Positions 54,543-63,625 of a stretch of 64,000 bases of DNA are shown here, one piece after another. Position numbers and translations under genes: made by a program. The number at the start of each line of letters is the position of its first letter. The stretch's first letter is position 1. The notes beneath the pieces are model-generated. The model saw only the letters and a program-made list of their open reading frames with translations. It searched no databases and was not told the origin of the DNA. Source of the stretch: CANMIH01 sp049116335 (lineage in GTDB: Bacteria; Pseudomonadota; Alphaproteobacteria; Rhodobacterales; Rhodobacteraceae); NCBI GenBank assembly GCA_049116335.1, contig JAGDYZ010000008.1, positions 310,001-374,000 of the forward strand, written 5' to 3'.

Positions 54543-55993
54543 GCTTTGATCTCCCGCCATTTGCGCCCGTCGCGATGCATCAGCATCAGCGCGTCTTCAG
54601 GACCCGAGGATCCCGCATCATAGGGTTTGGGCACTTCGCCCCGCTTTTGCCAGCCTTCGATGATCGGATCGGTCCAGGCCCAGGCCGCCTCGACCTCGTC
54701 GCCGCGCATAAACAGCGTCTGGTTGCCCCGGATCACATCCATGATCAGACGTTCATAGGCATCTGGCACCTCTTCTACCTCTGGCCCCAAAGCCTCGGCA
54801 AAGCTCATGTCCAGCGGCACATCCACCAGACGCATGCCGCCCGGTCCCGGTTCTTTGATGGTCACGTCCAGTGTCATGCCCTCATTGGGCTGCAACCGAA
54901 TGGCCAGAACATTGCGGTGATGGCCCGCGTCGGCGCCAAAAATCGAATGCGGTGCATCTTTGAACACCACGGCAATTTCCGAGGTCCGCGCCCGAAGTTT
55001 CTTACCCGTGCGCAGGTAAAACGGTGTGCCTGCCCAGCGCCAATTAGAGATATGGCATTTCAGGGCCACAAAGCTCTCGGTTTTTGAACGCGGATCGCCC
55101 ACATGTTCGCGATAACCCGGCTGGTGTTCATCCGCATCATACTGCCCCCGGGCGATGTGGTGGTAATCCACCGGATCCAGCGCGCGGATCACTTTAAGCT
55201 TTTCGTCTCGCACAGCGTCGGGTTCAAACCGCGCCGGGGGCTCCATCGCGATCAGGCACAACAGCTGCATCAGGTGGTTCTGCACCATATCCCGCATGGC
55301 GCCGGATTTGTCGTAATAGCCACCACGACCCCCCACATCCACGGTTTCCGCCACGGTGATCTGGATATGATCCACATATTGGGCATTCCACAGCGGTTCG
55401 AACAGCACATTTCCAAAGCGCACCGCCATCAGGTTCTGAACCGTTTCTTTGCCCAGATAGTGATCAATGCGGTAGATCTGTGTTTCGTCAAAATGCTGGG
55501 CCAGCGTGGCGTTGAGCGCCTTAGCTGTGGCGAGATCTTTGCCAAACGGCTTTTCGACGACCACACGGCTTTCATCACCGGCAAGACCAAAGCCGCGCAG
55601 ACGCTCCGCCAGATCGCCAAACAGGCCGGGCCCCACCGAGAAGTAAAAGGCCCGCACCTTGTCGTCGCGCAACCGCGCCTTCAAATCGTGCCAGCCCCCA
55701 TCGCCGCGCGCATCCACGGTGACATAGCCGATATGTTCCAAAAAGGCGTCAAGCGTGCCGTCTTCGCAATGACGCCCGCCACCAAACTCGCGGATGGCCT
55801 CACCGACCATGGCACGAAACCCGGCGTCATCCATGTCGGACCGTGCCGCACCAATGATCTGCGCGCCATCAGGCATCTGGCCACTGCAAAACCGCCGGAA
55901 CAATCCGGGCAGGATTTTACGCCGGGCCAGATCTCCGGTGCCGCCGAAAATCACCAGATCAAAGGGGTCAACTGGAATAACGCGTGAAACCAT
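54539..55993 (-). CDS. zwf: glucose-6-phosphate 1-dehydrogenase
   Basis: 484 residues. The nucleotide-binding start FGGTGDLARRKILPGLFRRF, the active-site RIDHYLGKETVQNLMAVRFGN (about 174-195) and the substrate-site PFYLRTGKKL are all present. It supplies NADPH and feeds 6-phosphogluconate into the Entner-Doudoroff or pentose-phosphate route. The ATG at 55991-55993 follows AAAGGCC. A 12-base LacI-type palindrome lies 24 bases upstream, so the zwf-pgl-pgi operon is probably sugar-responsive. Confidence 0.96.
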   Translation of the reverse strand: MVSRVIPVDPFDLVIFGGTGDLARRKILPGLFRRFCSGQMPDGAQIIGAARSDMDDAGFRAMVGEAIREFGGGRHCEDGTLDAFLEHIGYVTVDARGDGGWHDLKARLRDDKVRAFYFSVGPGLFGDLAERLRGFGLAGDESRVVVEKPFGKDLATAKALNATLAQHFDETQIYRIDHYLGKETVQNLMAVRFGNVLFEPLWNAQYVDHIQITVAETVDVGGRGGYYDKSGAMRDMVQNHLMQLLCLIAMEPPARFEPDAVRDEKLKVIRALDPVDYHHIARGQYDADEHQPGYREHVGDPRSKTESFVALKCHISNWRWAGTPFYLRTGKKLRARTSEIAVVFKDAPHSIFGADAGHHRNVLAIRLQPNEGMTLDVTIKEPGPGGMRLVDVPLDMSFAEALGPEVEEVPDAYERLIMDVIRGNQTLFMRGDEVEAAWAWTDPIIEGWQKRGEVPKPYDAGSSGPEDALMLMHRDGRKWREIKA

Positions 55994-56017
55994 GGCTGGG
56001 CCTTTCTTGCAGGTACT

Positions 56018-56029
56018 GTTAGCGCTAAC
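56018..56029 (-). promoter_or_regulatory. LacI-family operator of the zwf operon
   Basis: Perfect palindrome GTTAGCGCTAAC, with the central CG typical of LacI/GalR-family operators, 24 bases upstream of the zwf start and so well placed to block transcription or initiation. No LacI-type gene is in the window, so the repressor acts in trans. Confidence 0.7.
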
Positions 56030-56177
56030 CGAAATACTCGTGGTTCACGTACCCCAATCTTTCAGCAAAGTCTAACAATGATGTGGCGTACCGCAATGCC
56101 AGCGGCAAAAAAAGTGCCGCAGGCCACAGTTGCAGCCCATCCAACCGTCACGAAGGCTGAACAGGAGAGGTTTCTGA

Positions 56178-56342
56178 TCAGAAAAGGGAGGTATAAGTCA
56201 GTAGCCCCGCACATAGAGCCAGCACGCCCCATGTCACCCAACGATTGAGGAAGGTTGTTGGCCGAAAGCAGTAAGAACAGGTCGAGCGACCAAAACGATT
56301 GGTATGGTTACAGGCCCGGCAGGTAAAAATCTTAATCGTCAT
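56178..56342 (-). CDS. small zinc-ribbon membrane protein
   Basis: 54 residues from the ATG at 56342 (62 if an upstream ATG at 56366 is used). A zinc ribbon is visible, CRACNHTNRFGRSTCSYC (two CxxC pairs about 14 residues apart), followed by a linker and one transmembrane helix near the C-terminus (WVTWGVLALCAGLLTYTS). This organisation resembles short DUF983-like or zinc-ribbon anchor peptides, but I assign no function. The ribosome-binding site is weak. Confidence 0.5.
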   Translation of the reverse strand: MTIKIFTCRACNHTNRFGRSTCSYCFRPTTFLNRWVTWGVLALCAGLLTYTSLF

Positions 56343-56514
56343 TCTTAAACTGTACTCTTTACACATTCACTGTTCTATCACGGACATTGCGTGAATATCA
56401 AAACTATCACCCCGATGGCTCGGGAGTTTTCCAGAATAGTTCCCCCCCTCTCTCTTGCGCGCTTAGGCCGCGCATGCGACCACTCGCACAAGAGACCACC
56501 AAAAGAGGCCAGAC

Positions 56515-57456
56515 ATGAGCGCGCGCAAAATCATCATCGATACGGACCCGGGACAGGACGACGCTGTTGCCATTCTGCTGGCACTGGCCTCTCCCGACGA
56601 CATCGATGTGCTTGGCATCACCGCCGTTGCCGGGAATGTGCCCCTTGCGCTGACAGAAAAGAACGCCCGCATTGTCTGTGAGCTTGCGGGTAAACCCGAG
56701 ACCAAAGTCTTCTCAGGCTGTGACCGCCCCTTGGCCCATGATCTTGTCACCGCTGAACATGTTCACGGCAAAACAGGTCTGGACGGCCCGGTTCTGCCTG
56801 ATCCGACGATGCCTCTGCAAGAGAAACATGCGGTGGATTTCATCATCGACACCCTGCGCGCGCATGACCCCAAAACGGTGACACTCTGCCCGCTGGGGCC
56901 GCTGACCAATATCGCAACCGCGCTGCAACGCGCACCCGATATCGCCGACCGCATTCAGGAAATCATCCTCATGGGCGGCGCCTATTTCGAAGTGGGCAAC
57001 ATCACGCCAGCGGCCGAGTTCAACATCTATGTTGATCCTGAAGCGGCGGAGATCGTGTTCAAATGCGGTGCGCCAATCGTTGTCATGCCGCTGGACGTCA
57101 CCCACAAAGCGTTGGTCACAAAGCCCCGCAATGATGCCTTCCGCGCAATTGGCAGCAAGGTCGGCACCGCCGTTGCGGAAATGACCGATTTCTTTGAACG
57201 TTTCGACAAAGAGAAATACGGCTCAAACGGTGCCCCGCTGCATGATCCCTGTGTGACGGCCTATCTGATCAAACCTGAGCTGTTTTCGGGCCGTCACATC
57301 AACGTCGAGATCGAGACCCAGTCGGATCTCACCCGCGGCATGACCGTCGCCGATTGGTGGCACGTCACAGACCGCCCGGCCAATGCGCTGTTTATTGGCG
57401 ATCTTGATGCGGATGGCTTCTTTGCTCTTCTGGCCGAGCGTCTGGCCACCCTATGA
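56515..57456 (+). CDS. inosine-uridine type nucleoside hydrolase
   Basis: 313-residue ribonucleoside hydrolase: the calcium-binding signature DTDPGQDDAVAILLAL at about 9-24, GITAVAGNV, the active-site asparagine region NIYVDPEAAEIVF, and LDVTHKAL. It cleaves nucleosides to ribose and free base in salvage. Whether it prefers pyrimidine, purine or both is not shown by the motifs here. The SD AGAGG precedes the ATG, and the GNAT gene overlaps its stop by 4 bases (ATGA). Confidence 0.92.
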   Translation: MSARKIIIDTDPGQDDAVAILLALASPDDIDVLGITAVAGNVPLALTEKNARIVCELAGKPETKVFSGCDRPLAHDLVTAEHVHGKTGLDGPVLPDPTMPLQEKHAVDFIIDTLRAHDPKTVTLCPLGPLTNIATALQRAPDIADRIQEIILMGGAYFEVGNITPAAEFNIYVDPEAAEIVFKCGAPIVVMPLDVTHKALVTKPRNDAFRAIGSKVGTAVAEMTDFFERFDKEKYGSNGAPLHDPCVTAYLIKPELFSGRHINVEIETQSDLTRGMTVADWWHVTDRPANALFIGDLDADGFFALLAERLATL

Positions 57457-57899
57457 GATCTCTGCACCTCGCGGGTGAAGCCGATATCGAAAAGCTGCTG
57501 CCTCTGGTGGCCGCGTTTCACGCCGAAATGGGCATCGACAGCTCCGAAGATCACCGCCTGAACGCAGTTGCCCCCTTGCTGGCCGGCCTGCCGCAGGGGG
57601 CCATCTGGTTGGTTGGACCGCGCCGCGCACCCGTGGGCTATATCGCCGTGTCTTTTGGCTGGTCGATCGAATTTGGTGGCATGGATGCCATCATTGATGA
57701 GCTCTACATTCGACCCGCTGTGCGCAAACGCGGTATGGGCCACGAAGCGGTTCAGGGTCTTGCCAAAGCTCTGTCAGAGGGCGGTGTGAGGGCGCTGCAT
57801 CTTGAGGTCGACAAAACCGACGAAACAACACAGCGGTTTTACACTCGGGCCCGGTTCCACCCTCGCGACAGATACAGCTTGATGTCTCGACTGCTTTAA
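57453..57899 (+). CDS. GNAT-family N-acetyltransferase
   Basis: 148 residues with the acetyl-CoA binding motif A around VRKRGMGHEAVQGLAKALSEGGVRALHLEVD and the acidic substrate face AIIDELYIRP. Substrate not indicated. It starts within the nucleoside hydrolase stop and so is co-translated with it; a functional link is not obvious. The stop overlaps the convergent glycosyltransferase stop region by 4 bases. Confidence 0.85.
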   Translation: MRSLHLAGEADIEKLLPLVAAFHAEMGIDSSEDHRLNAVAPLLAGLPQGAIWLVGPRRAPVGYIAVSFGWSIEFGGMDAIIDELYIRPAVRKRGMGHEAVQGLAKALSEGGVRALHLEVDKTDETTQRFYTRARFHPRDRYSLMSRLL

Positions 57900-58858
57900 G
57901 CGGCCCTTTTGAAATCTTCGCTGATCATATTGCGCAGCTGTTGCATGTCGGCGCGTGCCGAAAGCTGCGCATACTTTTCCTGCCAAAGCTCAAGCGATCG
58001 ACGCTTTAACATGAACAGGCGATCGCGCCCTGCGAGATCGTTCAATCGCGCCATTTCTGCTTTGGTGCCGTCGATCTGACGTTGGATCGTCAGGTCTTCA
58101 GCGTCATTGTGTTCAAACTTGCTCCAGTACCTCACACCGACATCGCGATCCACATGTGAGGCGCTGCCGCGGTCGCGCTTAATCAGAAAGCTCGCGAGAT
58201 CGCGCAGAGGATAGTGGTTGATCTGCGCAATTGCCCGAAGCCCCGGATCAACACTGCGCCAGGACGGCGACGGGATTGTATCCCAATTCAACCCCGATCC
58301 ATTGACCCGGATCACATCGTCACGCAGCGGTGCCGAAGGCGAATGAATGCCGGGGCGCTGATAGCTATCGGTTCGAAACAGCGTCTTATACCCCTGCCAA
58401 ACCGTGCCAATACGCTCTGCAGGATCGGCGCGTGTATAGCGTTCGATCACAAGATCATCGGATAGATCACGGTGGTACCCGCTGCCAAAATTGCGCCAGT
58501 TGATGCGAATTTCTGCAGCGTGATCAAACGCGCTCGCCAGATCCTGCACCCGCCCTGAGCCAATTTTCACATTGAGGAACTCATCCCCATCCAGTGCCAG
58601 ACACCATTTATGCGCGTCATAATCGGGATGAAACGAGCTCCGGCGATAGGCCTTGTTCTGCCACTGTCCCTTGCGGCACCGGTTGGGGAAATACCTAATC
58701 GCACCAATACGATCCAGCGTCCGTAGGGATTTCTCGGTCTCGTCATCGGAAGCATTTTGATACACATGGATCGTTCGAAATCCGATGTGACGATGATAGG
58801 CCACCCATTCAAGAATATTGGGGCCCTCATTTTTTACCGTGGTTACGAGTAAAACCAT
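57896..58858 (-). CDS. glycosyltransferase family 2 (GT92-like) protein
   Basis: 320 residues from the ATG at 58858 (an upstream TTG is possible). The N-terminal GT-A segment MVLLVTTVKNEGPNILEWVAYHRHIGF and the LALDGDEFLN motif (the DxD-equivalent) are typical of the Glyco_tranf_2_4/GT92-like family of cytoplasmic sugar transferases. The lower half (SGYHRDLSDDLVIERYTR, INHYPLRDLASFLIKRDRG) is also familiar. It probably adds a sugar to a cell-surface polymer, but the acceptor is unknown. It lies alone, opposite to its neighbours. Confidence 0.83.
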   Translation of the reverse strand: MVLLVTTVKNEGPNILEWVAYHRHIGFRTIHVYQNASDDETEKSLRTLDRIGAIRYFPNRCRKGQWQNKAYRRSSFHPDYDAHKWCLALDGDEFLNVKIGSGRVQDLASAFDHAAEIRINWRNFGSGYHRDLSDDLVIERYTRADPAERIGTVWQGYKTLFRTDSYQRPGIHSPSAPLRDDVIRVNGSGLNWDTIPSPSWRSVDPGLRAIAQINHYPLRDLASFLIKRDRGSASHVDRDVGVRYWSKFEHNDAEDLTIQRQIDGTKAEMARLNDLAGRDRLFMLKRRSLELWQEKYAQLSARADMQQLRNMISEDFKRAA

Positions 58859-59049
58859 GTCCAAACGCCTGCTCGACTATATGCGACCCTGTGCGGGTTC
58901 TGAAATTTTTGTTGTCTATTAACCACGCTAACACTCACCCACGCATCGGTCGAGCGCATTGAGATGAGCACCCGCGCCTGCGACGCATCGGCAACAGGCC
59001 GTGACATTGCCCGGATGACAAACAGGTATCTACGCCCTATCTATCAGGC

Positions 59050-60462
59050 ATGACCCTGCACATTCCCTTCGACAACAGCTACGCCCGCCTTCCCGAAGGC
59101 TTTTTCGCCCCGCAAAAGCCTATGAAAGTTGCGCGTCCCTCGCTTATTGCCTTCAACGAAGCCTTGGCCGCAGACCTACAGATCTTGGGCGCAGACTGTG
59201 CCGACCTAGCCGGCATCTTTGCGGGCAACACTGTGCCCGAAGGCGCTTCTCCTCTGGCCCAGCTGTATTCAGGTCACCAGTTTGGTCAGTACAATCCACA
59301 GCTGGGCGACGGTCGGGCGATCCTGTTGGGCGAGGTGATCGACCTCCAAGGCACCCGCCGAGATATCCAACTCAAAGGATCTGGCCCCACCCCCTTCTCA
59401 CGCCGTGGGGACGGTCGTGCCTGGCTTGGGCCGGTGCTGCGCGAATATGTGGTCTCAGAAGCGATGCACGCGCTTGGCGTTCCCACCACCCGTGCGCTGG
59501 CGGCGACGCGCACCGGCGAAGAGGTGTTTCGCGATACCCCCCTGCCCGGTGCTGTACTTACCCGCACCGCAGCCAGTCATATCCGTGTCGGCACATTCCA
59601 GATCTTCTCTGCCCGCAAACAATGGGACAAGCTGCAGACGCTCTACGATTACACCGTCGCGCGGCACTATCCGCATGTCACCTCCCCCACCGAGTTGTTG
59701 CAGGAAGTCATCCAAAAACAAGCCGCGCTTGTGGCCCAGTGGATGTCATTTGGATTTATCCACGGGGTGATGAACACGGACAACTGTACGCTCTCAGGTG
59801 AGACCATCGACTATGGCCCCTGTGCCTTTCTGGACGCCTATGACCCGAATAAGGTCTTTTCCTCGATCGACCGCTATGGCCGCTATGCCTATGCCGCGCA
59901 GGCCGATGTGATTGTCTGGAATATGGCCCAGCTGGCCACCGCTTTGGTGCCCTTGGTCGAGGATACCGACGCTGCGATCAAAGAGTTTACCGACCAGATC
60001 CACGCTATGCCCGATCTGATCCGCCAGGAATGGGTCCAACGGTTTGGGCGCAAGCTCGGGATCTCGGATGCGGATCAAGAGGATGCAGAACTTATCGGAG
60101 ACTTCCTGAACCTGATGCAGCGAGAAAATGCAGATTTCACCAATAGTTTCCGGGCCCTGACCGACGGAACCCTCGCGGATCACCTCACCCACCGGGCCGA
60201 CTTTGACGCGTGGTCCGACCGATGGAAGGCACGCAGATCTGCGGATGCATCGGAGATCATGGCTCAAAGCAATCCGGTGATCATTCCGCGCAACCACCAG
60301 ATTGAAGCGATGATCCAAGCTGCCGTTGACGGAAACGATGCGCCGTTCCACCGCTTGAACACCGCGCTGGCCGCCCCCTTTTCCGACAACCCTGACTTCG
60401 CAGATCTACGGCAACCGCCGGAGCAAGACGAAGTGGTCGAGGCCACGTTCTGCGGCACCTGA
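59050..60462 (+). CDS. selO: protein adenylyltransferase SelO (YdiU)
   Basis: 470-residue pseudokinase that transfers AMP to protein Ser, Thr or Tyr residues. Family segments include LYSGHQFGQYNPQLGDGRAILLGE, IQLKGSGPTPFSRRGDGRAWLGPVLREYVVSEAMHALGVPT, the VMNTDNCTLSGETIDYGPCAFLD active site and DPNKVFSSID. The C-terminus ends in Cys-Gly-Thr, where many homologues carry a selenocysteine or cysteine that can form a redox switch. It has its own start and a terminator-like hairpin after it, in a monocistronic setting. Confidence 0.95.
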   Translation: MTLHIPFDNSYARLPEGFFAPQKPMKVARPSLIAFNEALAADLQILGADCADLAGIFAGNTVPEGASPLAQLYSGHQFGQYNPQLGDGRAILLGEVIDLQGTRRDIQLKGSGPTPFSRRGDGRAWLGPVLREYVVSEAMHALGVPTTRALAATRTGEEVFRDTPLPGAVLTRTAASHIRVGTFQIFSARKQWDKLQTLYDYTVARHYPHVTSPTELLQEVIQKQAALVAQWMSFGFIHGVMNTDNCTLSGETIDYGPCAFLDAYDPNKVFSSIDRYGRYAYAAQADVIVWNMAQLATALVPLVEDTDAAIKEFTDQIHAMPDLIRQEWVQRFGRKLGISDADQEDAELIGDFLNLMQRENADFTNSFRALTDGTLADHLTHRADFDAWSDRWKARRSADASEIMAQSNPVIIPRNHQIEAMIQAAVDGNDAPFHRLNTALAAPFSDNPDFADLRQPPEQDEVVEATFCGT

Positions 60463-60496
60463 CCGGGGCACGTCACCTACCGGTCATATTTAGAAA

Positions 60497-60519
60497 GAGA
60501 ACGCGGACGCGTTCCTTTT
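60497..60519 (+). terminator. likely terminator after selO
   Basis: GAACGCG/CGCGTTC stem with a short loop and a CTTTT tail, between convergent selO and alaX genes. Confidence 0.5.
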
Positions 60520-60536
60520 GGAACCGGCGGTGCGGC

Positions 60537-61256
60537 TCAGACGAGCTGAATGCTCACGCGCCGGTTCTGTTTGCCTTTGTTCTCGATCTTACCCAGCTTC
60601 AACGCGCCGATTTCTGCGGTGCGCGCCACATGGGTGCCGCCGCAGGGCTGAAGATCCACCTGCTCGCTGCCAGTGCCGATTCGAACAAGCCGAATGCGAC
60701 CGGACCCACGCGGTGGCTGCACCGACATGGTTTTCACCAATGCGGGATTGGCATCAAGGTCGGCCTCTGAAATCCAGCCCTCGGTGATCATCAGATCCCG
60801 ATCCACCAGACGGTTTAACGCATCTTCGATGGCCTGCTTGTCGGTCGGCGGTTCCGGCATCTTGAAGTCCAGACGCCCGGTGCCCGCCCCAATCTGACCA
60901 CCCGTCACAGGAAGCGGGATCACAACGCTCAGCAAATGCAAAGCGGTGTGGATGCGCATGTGTTTGTGCCGACGTTCCCAGTCCAGAACCTGAACCACAT
61001 GGGCCCCTTTGGGCGGCAAGGGAGCGGGTTCACCCGGCACCAGAACCGACAGGCCATCGTCACCCTTCACAGCGGTGGCAATAGCCAGTTTCTGACCGTC
61101 CCATTCCAGCCACCCGCTGTCCCCGGGTTGCCCACCCCCAGTGGGGTAAAACAAAGCCGGATCCACGATCACACCGCCTTCGTCTGTATGGCCCACAACA
61201 ACAGCGTTTGCCTCACGCTGATAAGGGTCGATGCGATATAGCGGGTCGGTCGTCAT
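60537..61256 (-). CDS. alanyl-tRNA editing protein AlaX-M type
   Basis: 239 residues equal to the editing half of AlaRS. Zinc-site residues are visible as HTALH (His and His, about 103-107) and CGGTH (about 205-209), with the glycine-rich FYPTGGGQPGDSGWL motif at about 36-50. It deacylates mischarged Ser- or Gly-tRNA(Ala). The start overlaps the mscS-like stop by 4 bases (ATGA), so it is translated together with that gene and cysK. Confidence 0.92.
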   Translation of the reverse strand: MTTDPLYRIDPYQREANAVVVGHTDEGGVIVDPALFYPTGGGQPGDSGWLEWDGQKLAIATAVKGDDGLSVLVPGEPAPLPPKGAHVVQVLDWERRHKHMRIHTALHLLSVVIPLPVTGGQIGAGTGRLDFKMPEPPTDKQAIEDALNRLVDRDLMITEGWISEADLDANPALVKTMSVQPPRGSGRIRLVRIGTGSEQVDLQPCGGTHVARTAEIGALKLGKIENKGKQNRRVSIQLV

Positions 61257-63625
61257 GCCTTGCTCTCCTCCTCAGACGCCGCAGCGGGTGTCCCATCTGC
61301 CACGACAATTTGCGGTGCCGCCTCTGCAGCCCCTCCCCGAAGCGCTTCGGGATTGCGCAGCCAAACATCCCGCTGAGCAAAGGGAATTTCAATATTTTCC
61401 TCTGCAAAGCGTTCGGCGATCAGGTGGTTCATTTCCGTGCGCACCCCAAGGCCGTTGTTGATGTCGGTCAGAATGGCGCGGATCTCAAAGTCCATACTGT
61501 CAGCCCCAAAGCCGCGGAACACAACATAGGGCGCCGGGTTCATCAGAACCAAGGGATGATCGCGGGCAATGTTCAGCAAGATCTTTTCCACCCGCCGTGT
61601 ATCGGTGCCATAGGCCACGCCCACGGGCACAATGATCCGCCCCAGCGAATTGCCACGGGTATAGTTCGACACCGTGCCCGACACGATGTCGGCGTTAGGC
61701 ACAATCATCTCATAGCGGTCAAAGGTCACAATCCTTGTCGAGCGCACCGAGATCTCTTTAACAGTACCGTGTGTTCCGCCGACCTCGATCCAATCGCCCT
61801 CTGAAATCGGGCGTTCGATCAACAGGATAATCCCAGAGACAAAGTTCGACACGATGTTTTGCAGACCAAAACCAATACCCACGGAAAGGGCACCGGCAAC
61901 AATGGCCAGCGACGACAGATCCAGCCCACCGATGGTGATCGCTATCACCGCCGAGACAAAGATGCCGATATAGCCGACACCCGAGACAATTGCCGTCTGG
62001 CCACCTTTGTCCAAAGTGGTCTTTGGCAGAACCGAGCTGCGCAGCGCACCCTGAAACAGGCGTGTCATCATATAGCCAATGGTGAAGACCACCACGACCA
62101 CAAGAAAATCACTCGGCGAAATGCGGGTTTCACCAAGCTGGAAGCCTTCGAGGAACTTGGTCCAGAGCTCAAACAGCTCGGCCTCGCGCACCCCCCAGAT
62201 CAGCGCAAGAATTGGGGCCGCCGCCATAACAAGAACAAACCCGCCCAGCACCGGCAGAAGGCTATCTTTGTCGTCACTGCGTGTGGCCAGCGCATAGAGA
62301 TCATTCACAAAGCGCTGAAGGACCAGTACCAATCCGGTCACAGCCAGCGTTGCAATGGCGGGATAGATCAGCGCCTCTCCCACACGCGTATAACCGATGG
62401 CCGCCAAAATGGGGCCAACGGTGCCCATGATGATGGCCGCCCGGCCCAGCACGCGGGCCATGCGCATGCGAAACAGCCCGACATCCGGCGTGCTTGTATC
62501 CCCGGCGATGGCGACGGCGTCATTGCGCACCCGGCCCAGACGGACAAGGAAATAGGCCGACAACAGCAACAATGGGAACTGAATGACCGAGAGGCTTTCC
62601 TGCGGATAGCGATCAAACTGGGTCAGAGTGTCCAGCATGTCGCGCGCGACATAGAGAAACGCCAGAATATCGGCCAGACGCAGGGCCTGCCGCCGGTCAT
62701 CCTGCTCCAACGGCAGCGTGGCGATGCGGTCATCGGGGTGGAAGCTTTGTTCTGCCAACCAATGGATCCCGAGCAACAGCATGGCCCAGAACGGCACCTG
62801 CTCGACAAACAATGTCCAGCGCGGCCCAAGCAACCCGCCACCAACAATCGCGACAACCAGCGAGAGTATCCCGAGCCACGGCAAAATGATCTGCCCCAGC
62901 GATACCACAAAGCGCCAGACCGCGGCACCACGGCGGGTGTTGATGTCGATCTTTTCACTGGCACGACGTGCCCAATGCTGGCCGCGTCCCAGCAGCAGGA
63001 TCCCAACAACCGCAAATAAAACAATAACCGGAGCGTTTTCTTTGACATCCGCCCGAACCAGATCAGATTTGATATTGTCGACCAACTCGGTCCACGAGCG
63101 TCGGATCGAATCTCGCAGATCATCAACCGCCGCCGCCCAATGTGCCGGGTTCAGCGGGGACGGCCCCAAACGCATCAAGGCATCGGCCTGACGACTTCGA
63201 ATGGTGGTGTCAATTTCGCTGATGATGCCGTCGGCGCGGGAATAGGCTTCTTCCGCCTGCTTCACCGGCGCGGTCAGTGTCGCAATCTGGTCGGTCAACT
63301 CAGCCCGACGCGCCGTCAGATCTTCGGCCTCTTCCTGCCCTTCTTCCGGGGCTGGGCCCAGTGCATCAAGCTGAGATTGCAGCGTTTTCAGACGCGCGGC
63401 ATTGCCATCGCGGGCCGCAAGGAACTGGTCTCTCCAGACCACAACCTCGCTGCGCAGCGATTCCATCGAGCTATCCGAGGCACGGTCGGCCAGAAGGACA
63501 CGCTCGGCCCGTCCCGCCAGTTTTTCCCAACTCTCGTAATCAAGCGGCTCTTGGGCAAGCGCCGCAGAAACACTTAGAAACAGGGCCAGAGCCCCAGCGA
63601 AAAACCAGCGGAATGTCAGGGTCAT
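61253..63625 (-). CDS. DUF3772 MscS-family mechanosensitive channel
   Basis: 790-residue large MscS-type channel (KefA/YbdG-like). A signal peptide (about 1-25) precedes a coiled-coil and periplasmic DUF3772 region (about 30-180), then multiple transmembrane helices, and the C-terminal MscS core: GQTAIVSGVGYIGIFVSAVI, GIGFGLQNIVSNFVSGIILLIERPISEGDWIEVGGTHGTVKEI (about 595-640). Such channels release solutes on hypo-osmotic shock. It overlaps both neighbours by ATGA junctions, making a cysK-mscS-alaX operon. Confidence 0.93.
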   Translation of the reverse strand: MTLTFRWFFAGALALFLSVSAALAQEPLDYESWEKLAGRAERVLLADRASDSSMESLRSEVVVWRDQFLAARDGNAARLKTLQSQLDALGPAPEEGQEEAEDLTARRAELTDQIATLTAPVKQAEEAYSRADGIISEIDTTIRSRQADALMRLGPSPLNPAHWAAAVDDLRDSIRRSWTELVDNIKSDLVRADVKENAPVIVLFAVVGILLLGRGQHWARRASEKIDINTRRGAAVWRFVVSLGQIILPWLGILSLVVAIVGGGLLGPRWTLFVEQVPFWAMLLLGIHWLAEQSFHPDDRIATLPLEQDDRRQALRLADILAFLYVARDMLDTLTQFDRYPQESLSVIQFPLLLLSAYFLVRLGRVRNDAVAIAGDTSTPDVGLFRMRMARVLGRAAIIMGTVGPILAAIGYTRVGEALIYPAIATLAVTGLVLVLQRFVNDLYALATRSDDKDSLLPVLGGFVLVMAAAPILALIWGVREAELFELWTKFLEGFQLGETRISPSDFLVVVVVFTIGYMMTRLFQGALRSSVLPKTTLDKGGQTAIVSGVGYIGIFVSAVIAITIGGLDLSSLAIVAGALSVGIGFGLQNIVSNFVSGIILLIERPISEGDWIEVGGTHGTVKEISVRSTRIVTFDRYEMIVPNADIVSGTVSNYTRGNSLGRIIVPVGVAYGTDTRRVEKILLNIARDHPLVLMNPAPYVVFRGFGADSMDFEIRAILTDINNGLGVRTEMNHLIAERFAEENIEIPFAQRDVWLRNPEALRGGAAEAAPQIVVADGTPAAASEEESKA

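Noticed and set aside
61859..63019. A 386-codon open frame on the plus strand inside the MscS-type channel gene
   Set aside because: Composition (many Gln, His, Arg, Asn) and full overlap with an intact conserved channel show that it is a shadow.
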